A DNA stretch of 64,000 bases from Lachnospiraceae bacterium. Its GTDB lineage: Bacteria; Bacillota_A; Clostridia; Lachnospirales; Lachnospiraceae. The first letter of the stretch is position 1. Each line of letters starts with the position of its first letter. Position numbers and translations under genes: made by a program. The notes beneath the pieces were generated by a model. The model did no database searches, was not told the DNA's origin, and saw only the letters and a list, made by a program, of their open reading frames with translations. This document shows, one piece after another, positions 8,054 through 17,174 of the stretch. The DNA lies in the NCBI GenBank assembly GCA_016287765.1, contig JAEEWS010000010.1, positions 1 to 64,000 on the forward strand. Reading direction: 5' to 3'.

Positions 8054-9352
8054 TTATTCCTCTTTACTTATCTTTTCAGCCATTACTTTGGAAACTCTGT
8101 GATCATCGGCGTCCATGACCGTGATCCTGTAGTCCTTCCATTCGAAGCTCTCTCCTCTTTCCGGGAAATGCTCAAGAGTCTCAATGGTCCAGCCTCCAAC
8201 CGTATCGGAAACGCATTCCAGCGAGCCTTCGCTCATGCCCAGGGTTTCAAGGAAGCTGTCAATGGCAGTATCTCCGTCGAACTCAAATCTTCCGTCGGGA
8301 GTCTCCACCACTTCGTCTTCCACTTCGTCGCTCTCGTCCCAGATGTCTCCTACTATGGCTTCCAGAACATCTTCCATGGATACGATGCCCAGCGTTCCGC
8401 CGTATTCATCCGTAACCACAGCAAGATGCTGCTTCGCATGTTTCAGTTCATTAAGCACGTTAGGAAGCTTTGTTGTCTTGTAAACATACTTGGGCGGCAT
8501 GATCAGGCTTCTGATATCCGGTTCCTTCCCGTCAAGGCAGGCACGAAGGTATCTGTTTAAGGACAGAGTGCCTATGATGTTATCTATGCTTCCTTCATAA
8601 ACGGGTATCCTTGTATATGTGGAATTTGCTATGATCTCATCTATGCTTTCTTTGTCATCTTCAATGTCGATGGCAAGCATATCCACTCTCGCTGTCATGA
8701 CTTCATAAACCGGAGTGTCGCTGAAATCTATGGCTGCCTGAACAAGTTCCGATGCATCCTCATCCAGCACCTTCTCTTCTTCTGCCGTTTCAATGATATC
8801 GGAGAGTTCGTCTATTGCCACATCATCATCCTCATCTGCTTTTTCACCTTTAAAAGCCTTGGTGCAAAGGCGAACAAGGGCTACCACAGGTACAACTATG
8901 GGCTTAAGTATAACGTTGAGATTACGTATGATATAGGCATATTTTAATGCTTTTTTGTTTGCCTGCTTCTTTGCCGAGATCTTAGGTATGGTCTCGCCAA
9001 AGATAATGATCAGGATAGTAAGCACCAGGGTAGATATCCACGTGGGAGCATCTTCGCTCTGAGCTGCGGGATAGGCCAGCTGATAAACAGATATCACAAG
9101 CACCGTACCTATGGACGAGCAGGCGATGTTCACCAGGTTGTTTCCGATAAGGATGGTGCTCAGCGTGTCATCAAATCTGGCAACGATCTTTGCCGCTTCC
9201 TTCGCTCTCTTGTCCCCGTCCTCGGAGAGATTGTCAAGTCTGGTCCTGTTGCAGGAAGAGTAACTCATTTCCGATCCTGAGAAAAAGCCGGAGAAGATAA
9301 TGCACAGTATGATGGCTATTGAATAGGCCACTATAAGGATAATATCAACCAT
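8054..9352 (-). CDS. CNNM/CorC (HlyC/CorC) family membrane transporter
   Basis: A 432-residue protein of the CNNM/CorC family, linked to Mg2+/Na+ transport or homeostasis. An N-terminal DUF21 domain with about four membrane segments (1-about 170, including FSGSEMSYSSCNRTRL) is followed by a CBS pair (about 200-325, with TRIPVYEG and VTDEYGGTLGIVSMEDVLEAIVG split across it) and a C-terminal CorC_HlyC domain. It overlaps the upstream paralogue by 1 nt (TAATG), so the two are translated in tandem and may form a heteromer. The substrate ion is not shown by the sequence. Confidence 0.88.
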   Translation of the reverse strand: MVDIILIVAYSIAIILCIIFSGFFSGSEMSYSSCNRTRLDNLSEDGDKRAKEAAKIVARFDDTLSTILIGNNLVNIACSSIGTVLVISVYQLAYPAAQSEDAPTWISTLVLTILIIIFGETIPKISAKKQANKKALKYAYIIRNLNVILKPIVVPVVALVRLCTKAFKGEKADEDDDVAIDELSDIIETAEEEKVLDEDASELVQAAIDFSDTPVYEVMTARVDMLAIDIEDDKESIDEIIANSTYTRIPVYEGSIDNIIGTLSLNRYLRACLDGKEPDIRSLIMPPKYVYKTTKLPNVLNELKHAKQHLAVVTDEYGGTLGIVSMEDVLEAIVGDIWDESDEVEDEVVETPDGRFEFDGDTAIDSFLETLGMSEGSLECVSDTVGGWTIETLEHFPERGESFEWKDYRITVMDADDHRVSKVMAEKISKEE

Positions 9353-10683
9353 TACTCTTCACCTCCCTCTTCTGTTTCGGAAGGCAGGATCGTAACAGTC
9401 AACGCCGTGATCCTGTTATGGTCCATTTCAAACACTTTTACTTCCACTTCGTGATACTTAAAGGAATCTCCCACCTTGGGGATCGTTCCGAAGTTTTCAT
9501 ATGCCCACTCGGCGATTATCTTATTTACAAGTTCCTCGTTTTCTTCCGGATCTTCATATTCAAGGAAATCAAAAACATCACCCACATGAACATCATCATC
9601 GCAAACGCAGGAATTCTCTTCCAGTTTTCTTATAGGCTCTTCCACTACATCGTCTTCATCCCAGATCTCGCCCACCAGCTCCTCAAGGATGTCCTCTACG
9701 GTAACGATACCTCTGGTACCGCCGTAGCTGTCAGTGACTATGGCCATGTTAATGCATTCCTTGCTCATCTTGGCAAGAAGGTCATCTATCTTCATGCTGG
9801 CATGAACAAAGTAGGGTGGATCCAAAAGGCTTCTTAAGTCAGCTTTTCCGCCCTCCTTCAGATATTCCTTTATATATTTTCTTATCTGAAGAACGCCGAT
9901 GATATTGTCCACCGTATCCTCATAAACAGGCAAACGGCTGTGACGCACATTTTTTATAATCTCGATTATCTCCTCGGGCGTGGAATCCACATCAAGCATG
10001 CATACATCTACTCGAGAGGTAATGATGGAATTAACCTGAACATTGCCGAACTGCAAAGCAGAAGAAATAAGGTCTCCGTGATCTTCCTCCAGGGAGCCGT
10101 TTTCCGTCATATCTTCAATTATGTCATAGAGCTCGTCTTCCGTTACTGAGATTTCCGGCTCTTCCCTGGTAAATTTCCCGGCGAAGTTACCAATCTTAGA
10201 TAAAACAAGAGCCGCAGGCTTAAGTAAGAACATAAAGATCAAAAGCGTCTGTGCTGTTGCAAGAGAAAGAGCTTCACTGTATTTTTTTGCAATGCTCTTG
10301 GGAAGCATTTCACCTACAAAAAAAACAACCAGTGTGCTAATTACAGTACTGACGGTTACAGCTCCCAATCCCCAGATCTCGGTGACTTGGACCGTAACTA
10401 TGCCCGCTGCTGAAAGATGTACTATATTGGTCAGAATTAAGATAGTTGTGATGGCACGATCAAACTCGTCCAACACCTTTATGACTTTTTTTGCCCTGTC
10501 ATCGCCCCTGTCGGCACGGGCACGTATTCTTGAAGCCTTCACGGAAGCCATGGCCGTTTCTGTAACTGCCAAAAAAGCAGCGGCTAAAAGAAGTAAAACA
10601 ACAATTATCCATGGTACCACACTCACTGAAGTCTGAGCAGTTACCGTACTAAGTATCCATCGACTGGCAGGATCTCCGTCCAT
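9352..10683 (-). CDS. CNNM/CorC family membrane transporter, paralogue
   Basis: A 443-residue paralogue with the same order of domains: DUF21 membrane domain (about 20-190, with ETAMASVKASRIRARAD), CBS pair (about 215-340, with SRLPVYEDTVDNIIGVLQI and a VTDSYGGTRGIVTVEDILE-like segment) and a CorC_HlyC domain. The start used has its AAGGAG site 15 nt upstream, which is long, so a slightly later start is possible. It is the first gene of the pair and ends in the TAATG overlap with the second. Confidence 0.87.
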   Translation of the reverse strand: MDGDPASRWILSTVTAQTSVSVVPWIIVVLLLLAAAFLAVTETAMASVKASRIRARADRGDDRAKKVIKVLDEFDRAITTILILTNIVHLSAAGIVTVQVTEIWGLGAVTVSTVISTLVVFFVGEMLPKSIAKKYSEALSLATAQTLLIFMFLLKPAALVLSKIGNFAGKFTREEPEISVTEDELYDIIEDMTENGSLEEDHGDLISSALQFGNVQVNSIITSRVDVCMLDVDSTPEEIIEIIKNVRHSRLPVYEDTVDNIIGVLQIRKYIKEYLKEGGKADLRSLLDPPYFVHASMKIDDLLAKMSKECINMAIVTDSYGGTRGIVTVEDILEELVGEIWDEDDVVEEPIRKLEENSCVCDDDVHVGDVFDFLEYEDPEENEELVNKIIAEWAYENFGTIPKVGDSFKYHEVEVKVFEMDHNRITALTVTILPSETEEGGEE

Positions 10684-10771
10684 TTGAAAAAAATCACACT
10701 CCTTAGATAAATTAAAATGTTAGATGGAATTATATCAAAAAAAAATCGTAAAATCAAGGGAATGAGAAACA

Positions 10772-10805
10772 ATACTGCCCGTGAACAGTAACATACGGGC
10801 AGTAT
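10772..10805 (-). terminator. hairpin after queA, terminator candidate
   Basis: Eleven-base-pair stem ATACTGCCCGT/ACGGGCAGTAT with a 12-nt loop, 12 nt beyond the queA stop. The run of T on the minus side is only moderate. Positions 10781-10792 read GTGAACAGTAAC, the same 12-nt word that forms one end of the structured element at 31509-31637. Confidence 0.65.
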
Positions 10806-10817
10806 TTTGCAGTTTCA

Positions 10818-11888
10818 TTATTTCCCGTCAGTGATGAACATTGCATCGCCAAAAGAGAAAAATCTGTACTTTTCTTTTACAGCCTCATTGTAAGCATTAA
10901 GTACATGCTCCCTTCCCGCAAGGGCTGATACCAGCATGATGAGTGTGGACTCGGGAAGATGAAAATTGGTGATCAGGCAGTCCAATGCTTTAAATCTGTA
11001 GCCGGGATATATGAATATCTGAGTATCTCCGGAGCCGGCATGCACTATGCCCTGCTCGTCGGAAACGCTTTCTATTGTCCTGCAGCTGGTGGTTCCGACA
11101 CAGATAAGTCTTCCTCCCGCAGCCTTTGCATCATTTATCTTCTTGGCTTCTTCAGGCAGCACTTCATAGCTTTCCGTGTGCATATGGTGATCCAGGATAT
11201 TATCTTCCTTTACGGGACGGAAGGTACCCAGCCCCACATGAAGAGTAACTCTTGCTATTATGATGCCCTCTTCTTCCAGTTCCTTAAGCAGCTGCTCCGT
11301 AAAGTGAAGTCCCGCTGTGGGCGCGGCAGCCGAGCCCTCATGCTTGGCATATACCGTCTGATAGCGGTTTTTATCTTTGAGTTCATGTGTGATATAAGGC
11401 GGCAGAGGCATCTGTCCCAGCTTATCCAGGATCTCTTCGAATATGCCTTCGTAATGGAATTTTACCATTCTGTTGCCGTCTTCAAGGCAATCCACAACCT
11501 CTCCCTGCAAAAGGCCGTTTCCGAAATCTATCCTGGCGCCCTTTCTCATTTTCTTTCCGGGCTTAACTATTGTTTCCCAAACATCATCAGCTCCTCTTTT
11601 AAGAAGAAGCACTTCGATCTTCGATCCGAACTGATTTCCGTCTCCCTTGGCATCTCCCGTCTTGGTGCCTATGAGACGGGCGGGAATGACCTTGGTATCA
11701 TTTATAACGAGGCAATCTCCGGGTTTAAGATATTTCTTTATATCCGTAAAATGCCTGTGTTCTATGGCTCCGGTCTCTTTGTTCAAAACGAGGAGCCTTG
11801 AGGAAGATCTGTCCTCCAGAGGATCCTGAGCTATGAGCTCCTGAGGAAGATCAAAATAAAAATCCGATTTCTTTAGTGTTTCCGTCAT
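10818..11888 (-). CDS. queA: tRNA preQ1-34 S-adenosylmethionine ribosyltransferase-isomerase
   Basis: Transfers and isomerises the ribosyl group of AdoMet onto 7-aminomethyl-7-deazaguanine at tRNA position 34, giving epoxyqueuosine. The 356-residue length and the motifs [10 protein letters not shown] (start), [33 protein letters not shown] and [15 protein letters not shown] are those of QueA. It follows ilvB on the same strand by 51 nt and is probably co-transcribed. No other queuosine genes are nearby. Confidence 0.96.
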   Translation of the reverse strand: MTETLKKSDFYFDLPQELIAQDPLEDRSSSRLLVLNKETGAIEHRHFTDIKKYLKPGDCLVINDTKVIPARLIGTKTGDAKGDGNQFGSKIEVLLLKRGADDVWETIVKPGKKMRKGARIDFGNGLLQGEVVDCLEDGNRMVKFHYEGIFEEILDKLGQMPLPPYITHELKDKNRYQTVYAKHEGSAAAPTAGLHFTEQLLKELEEEGIIIARVTLHVGLGTFRPVKEDNILDHHMHTESYEVLPEEAKKINDAKAAGGRLICVGTTSCRTIESVSDEQGIVHAGSGDTQIFIYPGYRFKALDCLITNFHLPESTLIMLVSALAGREHVLNAYNEAVKEKYRFFSFGDAMFITDGK

Positions 11889-11939
11889 AATTCTTTTAAA
11901 CTTATCCTTCTTTATCTTTTTAGAGTACGATCCTGTGGA

Positions 11940-13514
11940 TCAATATCCCTTAATTACGCAATCCAATACAAAGGGCACTTTGGTCTTAAGCGCCTCTTCC
12001 ACCGCCGTTTTAAAATCCTTGCAGGTCGTTACGCGCTTGCCCTTAGCTCCCATGGCTTCAGCCACCTTTACAAAATCCACCTTATCATTAATGTCGGTAC
12101 AGGAATGCCTACCTTCGCATAGTTCGTCCTGAAGTTCCTTTACCAGTCCCAAAGCGTGATTGTTAAAGATGATCTCGATGATGGGAACATCGTAACGGCT
12201 TGCTGTGGCCAGTTCATTCATATTCATTCTGAAGCATCCGTCCCCCGCAAAATTGATGACCGTTTTGTCAGGATTTGCAAGCTTTGCACCGATGGCAGCT
12301 CCCAGACCGTAGCCCATGGTTCCAAGACCTCCGGATGTCAGCAGGCTTCCGGGTTTATTAAACTTCCATTCCGTAACCGTCGTCATCTGGTGTTTCCCCA
12401 CATCAGTAACGATTATGGCATCACCCTTCGTCTGTCTGTAAAGTTCGCGAACAATAAACGTTCCCGTAAGTTCATTCTCTGCCTCTGTTTTCTTTTCGTC
12501 CTGTCTTATCCATGATCCTCTTTCCTTTTCCTTTAATAAAGGTAAGAGACTGTTAAGTACATCTTTGGCATCGCCGTTCAAAGATACCGTGCATATTATA
12601 TTCTTGTTTATCTCCGCCGGATCTATGTCTATGTGGATGATCCTGGATTTCGGTGAAATAGCTTTAAAGTATTCTGTGGCCCTGTCCGAGAAACGAACTC
12701 CCACAGCTATGAGAAGGTCACATTCCTTAACCGCTTCTCTCGCTTTTTCCGTACCATGTATCCCCAGCATTCCGAGATATTGAGGGTCATCCCCCGGAAA
12801 AGCTCCCTTTCCCATAAGGGAATCACAAACAGGCGCCTTTAAGGCATCAGCCAGTTCTTTAAGTTCCTTTGATGCTCCCGCTTTAATAGCTCCGCCCCCT
12901 GCATATATCAAGGGTTTTTTCGAAGCATTGATCAGCTTCGCCGCTGCTTTCAGGTCTTTTAAAGCGAAGCGATTATACTCTCTTTCATTTGGAATTTCAA
13001 GGTTTTCAAATTCCCATTCCGCGGATATGGCATCGGTAGTAATATCCACGAGCACAGGCCCGGGTCTTCCGGATCTCGCTATCTGAAAGGCTCTGGTCAC
13101 AGTTTTTTCCAGTTCCTTAACATCCTTTACGATGAAATTATGTTTGGTAACAGGCATAGTGATACCCGCAATATCCACCTCCTGAAAGGAATCCTTACCC
13201 AAAAGGGAATTGGAAACGTTGCCTGTGATCGCAACCATTGGAACCGAATCCATATCAGCGGTAGCGATCCCCGTAACCAGATTGGTCGCACCCGGACCAC
13301 TGGTGGCAAGACACACTCCCACTTTCCCCGTACTACGGGCATATCCATCCGCAGCATGCGCTGCCCCCTGCTCATGAGAGGTCAGGATGTGTCGTATCTC
13401 CGGATGCTTATAAAGAGCATCGTAAATATCCAGCACCGAACTTCCCGGATATCCGAAGATCGTATCCACTCCTTCTTTTATTAAAGTCTTTATCAGAATT
13501 TCCGAACCTTTCAT
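11940..13514 (-). CDS. ilvB: acetolactate synthase large subunit
   Basis: ThDP-dependent condensation of two pyruvates to acetolactate (or pyruvate with 2-oxobutyrate), the first common step of branched-chain amino-acid synthesis. The catalytic glutamate is E48 (SHEQGAAHAADGYA). The ThDP/Mg motif is GDGCFRMNMNE followed by NNHALGLV near 420-455. At 524 residues it is somewhat shorter than typical IlvB (about 550-590). No ilvN regulatory subunit or other ilv/leu gene is adjacent, so this may be a second or catabolic copy. No T-box leader is visible before the start. Confidence 0.88.
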   Translation of the reverse strand: MKGSEILIKTLIKEGVDTIFGYPGSSVLDIYDALYKHPEIRHILTSHEQGAAHAADGYARSTGKVGVCLATSGPGATNLVTGIATADMDSVPMVAITGNVSNSLLGKDSFQEVDIAGITMPVTKHNFIVKDVKELEKTVTRAFQIARSGRPGPVLVDITTDAISAEWEFENLEIPNEREYNRFALKDLKAAAKLINASKKPLIYAGGGAIKAGASKELKELADALKAPVCDSLMGKGAFPGDDPQYLGMLGIHGTEKAREAVKECDLLIAVGVRFSDRATEYFKAISPKSRIIHIDIDPAEINKNIICTVSLNGDAKDVLNSLLPLLKEKERGSWIRQDEKKTEAENELTGTFIVRELYRQTKGDAIIVTDVGKHQMTTVTEWKFNKPGSLLTSGGLGTMGYGLGAAIGAKLANPDKTVINFAGDGCFRMNMNELATASRYDVPIIEIIFNNHALGLVKELQDELCEGRHSCTDINDKVDFVKVAEAMGAKGKRVTTCKDFKTAVEEALKTKVPFVLDCVIKGY

Positions 13515-13649
13515 CAGCTTCCCCTTCTTTTTTATAAGTAAATAGGCATTATAACAGAAACGGAAAAAAAATCAACCTATTGCCTTTAAGCTTTTTGAAT
13601 TTTTCTAAAAATTTGGACAATAGTTCTTCAATAAAATTCCAAAAAACCG

Positions 13650-13678
13650 TTGACTTTTAATGTTCTCGGTGATAATAT
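13650..13678 (+). promoter_or_regulatory. sigma-A promoter of tRNA-Gly
   Basis: TTGACT at 13650-13655 and TAATAT at 13673-13678, 17 bp apart, about 45 bp before the tRNA. This is a good match to a strong housekeeping promoter. Confidence 0.7.
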
Positions 13679-13722
13679 ATCACTCGTGTTCGAGAGACGC
13701 AAGCCTTTCAAAAGCACAACAT

Positions 13723-13795
13723 GCGCGAGTGGCTCAGTTGGTGGAGCGCGACCTTGCCAAGGTCGAGGCCGCGGGTTCGAGTCCCGTCTCGCGCT
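13723..13795 (+). tRNA. tRNA-Gly(GCC)
   Basis: A 73-nt cloverleaf. The 7-bp acceptor stem GCGCGAG/CTCGCGC is perfect and the D stem is GCTC/GAGC. The anticodon stem CGACC/GGTCG encloses the loop TTGCCAA (anticodon GCC). The T arm is GCGGG-TTCGAGT-CCCGT. The discriminator is T, as is usual for bacterial tRNA-Gly. CCA is not encoded. It is single, not part of a cluster, with its own promoter and terminator. Confidence 0.97.
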
Positions 13796-13810
13796 CTTTT
13801 TATTTCAAAA

Positions 13811-13830
13811 AGCACCCAATTATGGGTGCT
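13811..13830 (+). terminator. terminator of tRNA-Gly
   Basis: AGCACCC-AATTAT-GGGTGCT, flanked by A5 on the left and T7 on the right, 16 nt after the tRNA. The T-run merges into a REP-like unit. Confidence 0.85.
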
Positions 13831-13831
13831 T

Positions 13832-13869
13832 TTTTTGAACCCCGGGGACGGGGTTATGGGTTCATTTTT
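13832..13869 (+). repeat. REP-like unit
   Basis: A 38-nt unit with the core GGGGACGGGGTTA at 13844-13856 and arms TTTTTGAACCCC and TGGGTTCATTTTT. It is identical over all 38 nt to 19190-19227 in the opposite orientation. It begins in the T-run of the tRNA terminator. Confidence 0.85.
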
Positions 13870-13901
13870 CACAAGTAATAAGATATCACATACGGATTTC
13901 A

Positions 13902-13930
13902 AAAAGGGCATCCGATAAGAATGCCCTTTT
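13902..13930 (-). terminator. terminator of chemoreceptor gene
   Basis: Stem AAAAGGGCAT/ATGCCCTTTT with a 9-nt loop, 60 nt beyond the stop of the membrane chemoreceptor gene. Confidence 0.65.
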
Positions 13931-13990
13931 AAAATTAACGGCCCCCGCCGGGGATAAAAGTTCAAGTGTCTCCGCTGCCGCCCTATTCTT

Positions 13991-15661
13991 TTAACTGAAA
14001 AATGCCATTTCTTTATCCAGCGTATCCGCAACCGTATTCAAGCCGTTTGCCTTCTTAGACAGGAATTCCATAGTATCCGTAAGCTCCTGCATGGATGCCT
14101 TGGTTTCCTCGGAGCTTGCAGCATTTTCTTCGGAGATCGCCGACAGATTGGTGATGGTTTCGGAAATGCTGTTGCTGGCTTTTTCCGTCCGATCAACGTT
14201 TTTAACGATCTCTTTTGTAAGCGAAACCGACTTGTCTATATCGGATATCAGCGCACCAAACCTGTCTATGGTCTGATGGATGGTTTCATTCTGGATGTTC
14301 ATTGTTTCCTGAACGATACCTGCTTCTTCCATGGTCTTATTTGAATCGTCCGAAAGTCCCTTCATCGCTTCCTGAATGTTCTTTGCAGCATCCGCAGACT
14401 GGTCCGCCAGCTGACGGATCTCATCCGCAACAACCGCAAAACCACGGCCCGCTTCACCCGCTCTCGCGGATTCTATACTCGCATTAAGTGACAAAAGATT
14501 TGTCTGTTCTGCAATGGCATCGATTATTGCTACTGCTTCGCTGATCGTCGTAACAGCGGAATTGGTGTTTCCGATAAGTTCAACAATACCGTTTATCGCA
14601 CCGATACTTCTGTTGGTGGAAATCTTGAGTTCCTCAAGCTTGTCCTGACTTGCCTTGGAATTTTCCTGCATCTGATCGGCGATCTCGTGCATCTCTTCTG
14701 TATTGGAAATGATGAGGCGGACAGCTTCATTAATGTGTCCCACGCTCTTCACAGCTTCCTGTAATGACTCAGCCTGAGTGTATGCACCGTCTGCAACCTG
14801 ATTAACCGCTATAGCAACGTTGTCGGATGTTTCCGCGATCTTCTTTACCGTATTATACAAATAGCTGGCTGATTCATCCACTTCTCCGGATGTTACCCTG
14901 GCATTTCCGATAACGCTTTGCATCTTACCTGCCATATCTGCCAGAGCATTTGACATCTCACCCAGCTCATCCGAACGCATTTTAACTCTCTCGCTCAGAG
15001 TGATGTTCAGATCACCGGTTGACATCCTTCTGACCGCACTCACATTCTCATCAAGCGCCTGAACGATCTTTAACACGTACATGACCGTGAAAACAGTAAA
15101 CAACGCCACAAATAAGATGGCAAGAGAAACGATGATGCCCAGACGTGTTGTTATGTACCTGCTGATATCGGTTTTTTTGAGCCCTACAAAGGCCATACCG
15201 TAAACATTTTTAGTTCCGTCTTCAAACAACGGCTCGTAGGCAACATAGTATTTTTCTCCGTTGATAACAACGTCTTTTGCCTGATAGCTTTCTTTTCCAT
15301 TAAGAACAGTCGCTATAACAGCATCTCCGGCCTTTGTCCCCACCGCGCCGCTTATACTGGATCTTTTTCTTGTATCGTTCAAAAAATATGTATAATCATA
15401 GCCGGTCTTTTTGTTCATGTCGAATTCAAGATTAGCCGAAGCAACCTGATCATCTGCGGTATACTTAAGTACCATTGCATATGTCTGGCAAGCAGCCTTT
15501 ACGCCCTGAAGGACCTCTTCTTCCATACCTTTTCTGAGATTTACCGTAGCCACAACCGTGATCGTTCCTCCGACCAGTACAAGGGCCGTAAGTACAAGGG
15601 CCGTAAGTATGACCTTTAAAGACCTCTTTTTTCTTACCTGTTTTACTCCGTTTTCTGCCAT
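13991..15661 (-). CDS. methyl-accepting chemotaxis protein
   Basis: A transmembrane chemoreceptor that passes an extracellular signal to CheA/CheW. The start chosen (MAENGVKQ) has GAGGAGG 5 nt upstream; a longer reading lacks this. Order: TM1 (about 20-42), an extracellular sensor of about 130 residues resembling a single Cache domain (with [18 protein letters not shown]), TM2 (about 175-200), HAMP (about 200-255) and the signalling hairpin with tip [20 protein letters not shown]. The ligand is unknown. A perfect 15-bp tandem duplication lies in TM1 (15576-15605). Monocistronic, with a terminator at 13902. Confidence 0.92.
   Translation of the reverse strand: MAENGVKQVRKKRSLKVILTALVLTALVLVGGTITVVATVNLRKGMEEEVLQGVKAACQTYAMVLKYTADDQVASANLEFDMNKKTGYDYTYFLNDTRKRSSISGAVGTKAGDAVIATVLNGKESYQAKDVVINGEKYYVAYEPLFEDGTKNVYGMAFVGLKKTDISRYITTRLGIIVSLAILFVALFTVFTVMYVLKIVQALDENVSAVRRMSTGDLNITLSERVKMRSDELGEMSNALADMAGKMQSVIGNARVTSGEVDESASYLYNTVKKIAETSDNVAIAVNQVADGAYTQAESLQEAVKSVGHINEAVRLIISNTEEMHEIADQMQENSKASQDKLEELKISTNRSIGAINGIVELIGNTNSAVTTISEAVAIIDAIAEQTNLLSLNASIESARAGEAGRGFAVVADEIRQLADQSADAAKNIQEAMKGLSDDSNKTMEEAGIVQETMNIQNETIHQTIDRFGALISDIDKSVSLTKEIVKNVDRTEKASNSISETITNLSAISEENAASSEETKASMQELTDTMEFLSKKANGLNTVADTLDKEMAFFS
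15576..15605 (-). repeat. 15-bp tandem duplication inside TM1 of the chemoreceptor
   Basis: AGTACAAGGGCCGTA occurs twice head to tail, adding five in-frame residues (a second copy of a Leu-Thr-Ala-Leu-Val-type block) to the first membrane helix. Units of this kind change length by slippage. Confidence 0.8.
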
Positions 15662-15743
15662 AACTACCTCCTCGTTGAGTAATGTGTAACAAGGAAATAA
15701 TATCATTCAGCGACAAAAGAAGAAATCAAAATATTCAAAATAT

Positions 15744-16145
15744 TCAAGAAAGAATGTATAAAGAATTGCAATATAATGCAGCAAGAGTTTTCTCAAAGAA
15801 AGCAACTGCCACCGGAAATGATTCCAGTATCCCGGGATCTGTCCAACCACACAGAAAAGCACATAGTCCGGTATCCATAAAATAGATTATCGATGTTTTA
15901 ATAATTCGTTTTGATAAGTTATTGTCATATGGCTACAGGATCATTACTATGCCCGATGATTCCAATATAGAAATCCGGTTCTTAGCTGTCCTTGCATCAA
16001 TTCCGACAGCTTTTCCCAGTCTCGTATACGCCCATGAATTAGACCCGTAAAATACTACAAGCAGGCTGGAATATTGAAATACCTGAATGGGTCGGAGAGC
16101 ACTATCCCAAGCTCCATCTGTTTTGCAGATCAACAAGCAAACCTT
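15744..16145 (-). pseudogene. remnant of DUF4143-type AAA ATPase gene
   Basis: The minus-strand frame reads RLGKAVGIDARTAKNRISIL then ESSGIVMIL, a TAG stop at 15933-15935, and continues in the same frame with PYDNNLSKRIIKTSIIYFMD and TGLCAFLCGW before ending at TGA 15744-15746. This matches the winged-helix and DUF4143 part of the common ATP-binding proteins (usual pattern: LAKDVGI, then IVYLLPPY, NLSKRLIK and YFLDTGL). The N-terminal AAA domain is absent, and the frame is closed upstream by a TGA at 16146. It is therefore a 5'-truncated, stop-interrupted fossil. It fills the otherwise empty stretch between the chemoreceptor and GNAT genes. Confidence 0.8.
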
Positions 16146-16153
16146 TCAAAGCA

Positions 16154-16588
16154 TTATAACCACTGTATAAAGGCTGTTTTGTCATTGCTGTTGTAACCTG
16201 CCTTTTTATAAAAGTCCAAAGTACTCTGCTTCTTTGAACCTGTGAGTAGCATCATCTTATAACAGTTCTCTTTAAGTGCTATTTTTTTTGCATGATCAAG
16301 GCATTCCGTGGCATATCCTTTGCCCCTGTATTCACCATGTGTTACAACATTTTCAATAAATGCATATGGTCTCACACCCCTGGTTAGATTCGGAATAATG
16401 ACACATACACACGAAGATACTATCTTTCCGTCAATCTCATTGACGATGATATGATGATTTTTATCTTCTATTATCTCATTCCACACGTCTCTCAAATGCT
16501 GATCATTCTCCGGCTTACATTCTTCATGAAGAAACAAATACAGTTCCAGCATCTGATCCAGATCTTCCGATTTAACCTCTCTGATCAT
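16154..16588 (-). CDS. GNAT family N-acetyltransferase
   Basis: A 144-residue acetyl-CoA-dependent N-acetyltransferase. It starts MIREVKSEDLDQMLEL, typical of the family. The acetyl-CoA pyrophosphate loop is near residues 90-105 (VVTHGEYRGKGYATECL, R/Q-x-x-G-x-G/A type), and the C-terminal strand ends with NSNDKTAFIQWL, as in many small-molecule GNATs. The substrate cannot be told. It shares strand and spacing with the reductase and racemase upstream and may be in the same transcript (40-nt gap). Confidence 0.88.
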   Translation of the reverse strand: MIREVKSEDLDQMLELYLFLHEECKPENDQHLRDVWNEIIEDKNHHIIVNEIDGKIVSSCVCVIIPNLTRGVRPYAFIENVVTHGEYRGKGYATECLDHAKKIALKENCYKMMLLTGSKKQSTLDFYKKAGYNSNDKTAFIQWL

Positions 16589-16628
16589 AACCCATTTATT
16601 CCCCCTTCCCGTTTATATTGAAGGAAAT

Positions 16629-17174
16629 CTACATACTCTTACAGAAATCTGTAATCTCCTGTTTTCTAAGTTCCACATCTGTTTTGTATTCGATTGAAGT
16701 CAACCCTAAATGACCTTTACATTCTATTTCCAGATGGCCATAAAAATGCTCTATACTGCCGATTATCTTCTCACATTCCGGCATATTCGGTCCTGTTCTC
16801 AAAGCAATGGTGTATCCCCTCTTTCCCTGTTTGATAACTGCGTGTGGATCATGGGTATTACACCACGGAGTACATCTGTCGATAAAGGACTTAAACTGCC
16901 CGGGAATATCTGCCCAATATGAAGGAGAAACAGAGACTATAATATCCGCATCATCAAATTCATTCATTATACTCTCTATGACTGTCGCGTCACTCAAAGC
17001 ACACTTCGCTGTATAGTGACATTTACGACAACCTTTGCAAAACGAAAAAGAATAGTCGTCTATGCATATATTTTTTACACAGTACTTACCCGATAACTGT
17101 TCTGAAACCAGCTTTGTAATTTCTGCAGTTGCCCCGGTTTGAACGGGACTACAGTTAATAACCAATGCTTTCAC
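16629..17174 (-). CDS. NAD(P)H-dependent FMN reductase / iron-sulfur flavoprotein-like
   Basis: A 181-residue flavodoxin-fold oxidoreductase. The N-terminal strand and FMN-phosphate loop are VINCSPVQTGATAEI, and the second FMN contact is SPSYWADIPGQFKSFIDR. Between them lies CKGCRKCHYTAKC, a C-x2-C-x2-C-x5-C spacing that matches the compact [4Fe-4S] motif of Isf-type iron-sulfur flavoproteins. A role in electron transfer or detoxification of reactive species is family knowledge, not shown here. It overlaps the racemase gene by 4 nt (ATGA type), so the two are co-translated. Confidence 0.85.
   Translation of the reverse strand: MKALVINCSPVQTGATAEITKLVSEQLSGKYCVKNICIDDYSFSFCKGCRKCHYTAKCALSDATVIESIMNEFDDADIIVSVSPSYWADIPGQFKSFIDRCTPWCNTHDPHAVIKQGKRGYTIALRTGPNMPECEKIIGSIEHFYGHLEIECKGHLGLTSIEYKTDVELRKQEITDFCKSM

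Noticed and set aside
10959..11801. Plus-strand open frame of 280 codons
   Set aside because: Antisense shadow of queA, which has all family motifs.
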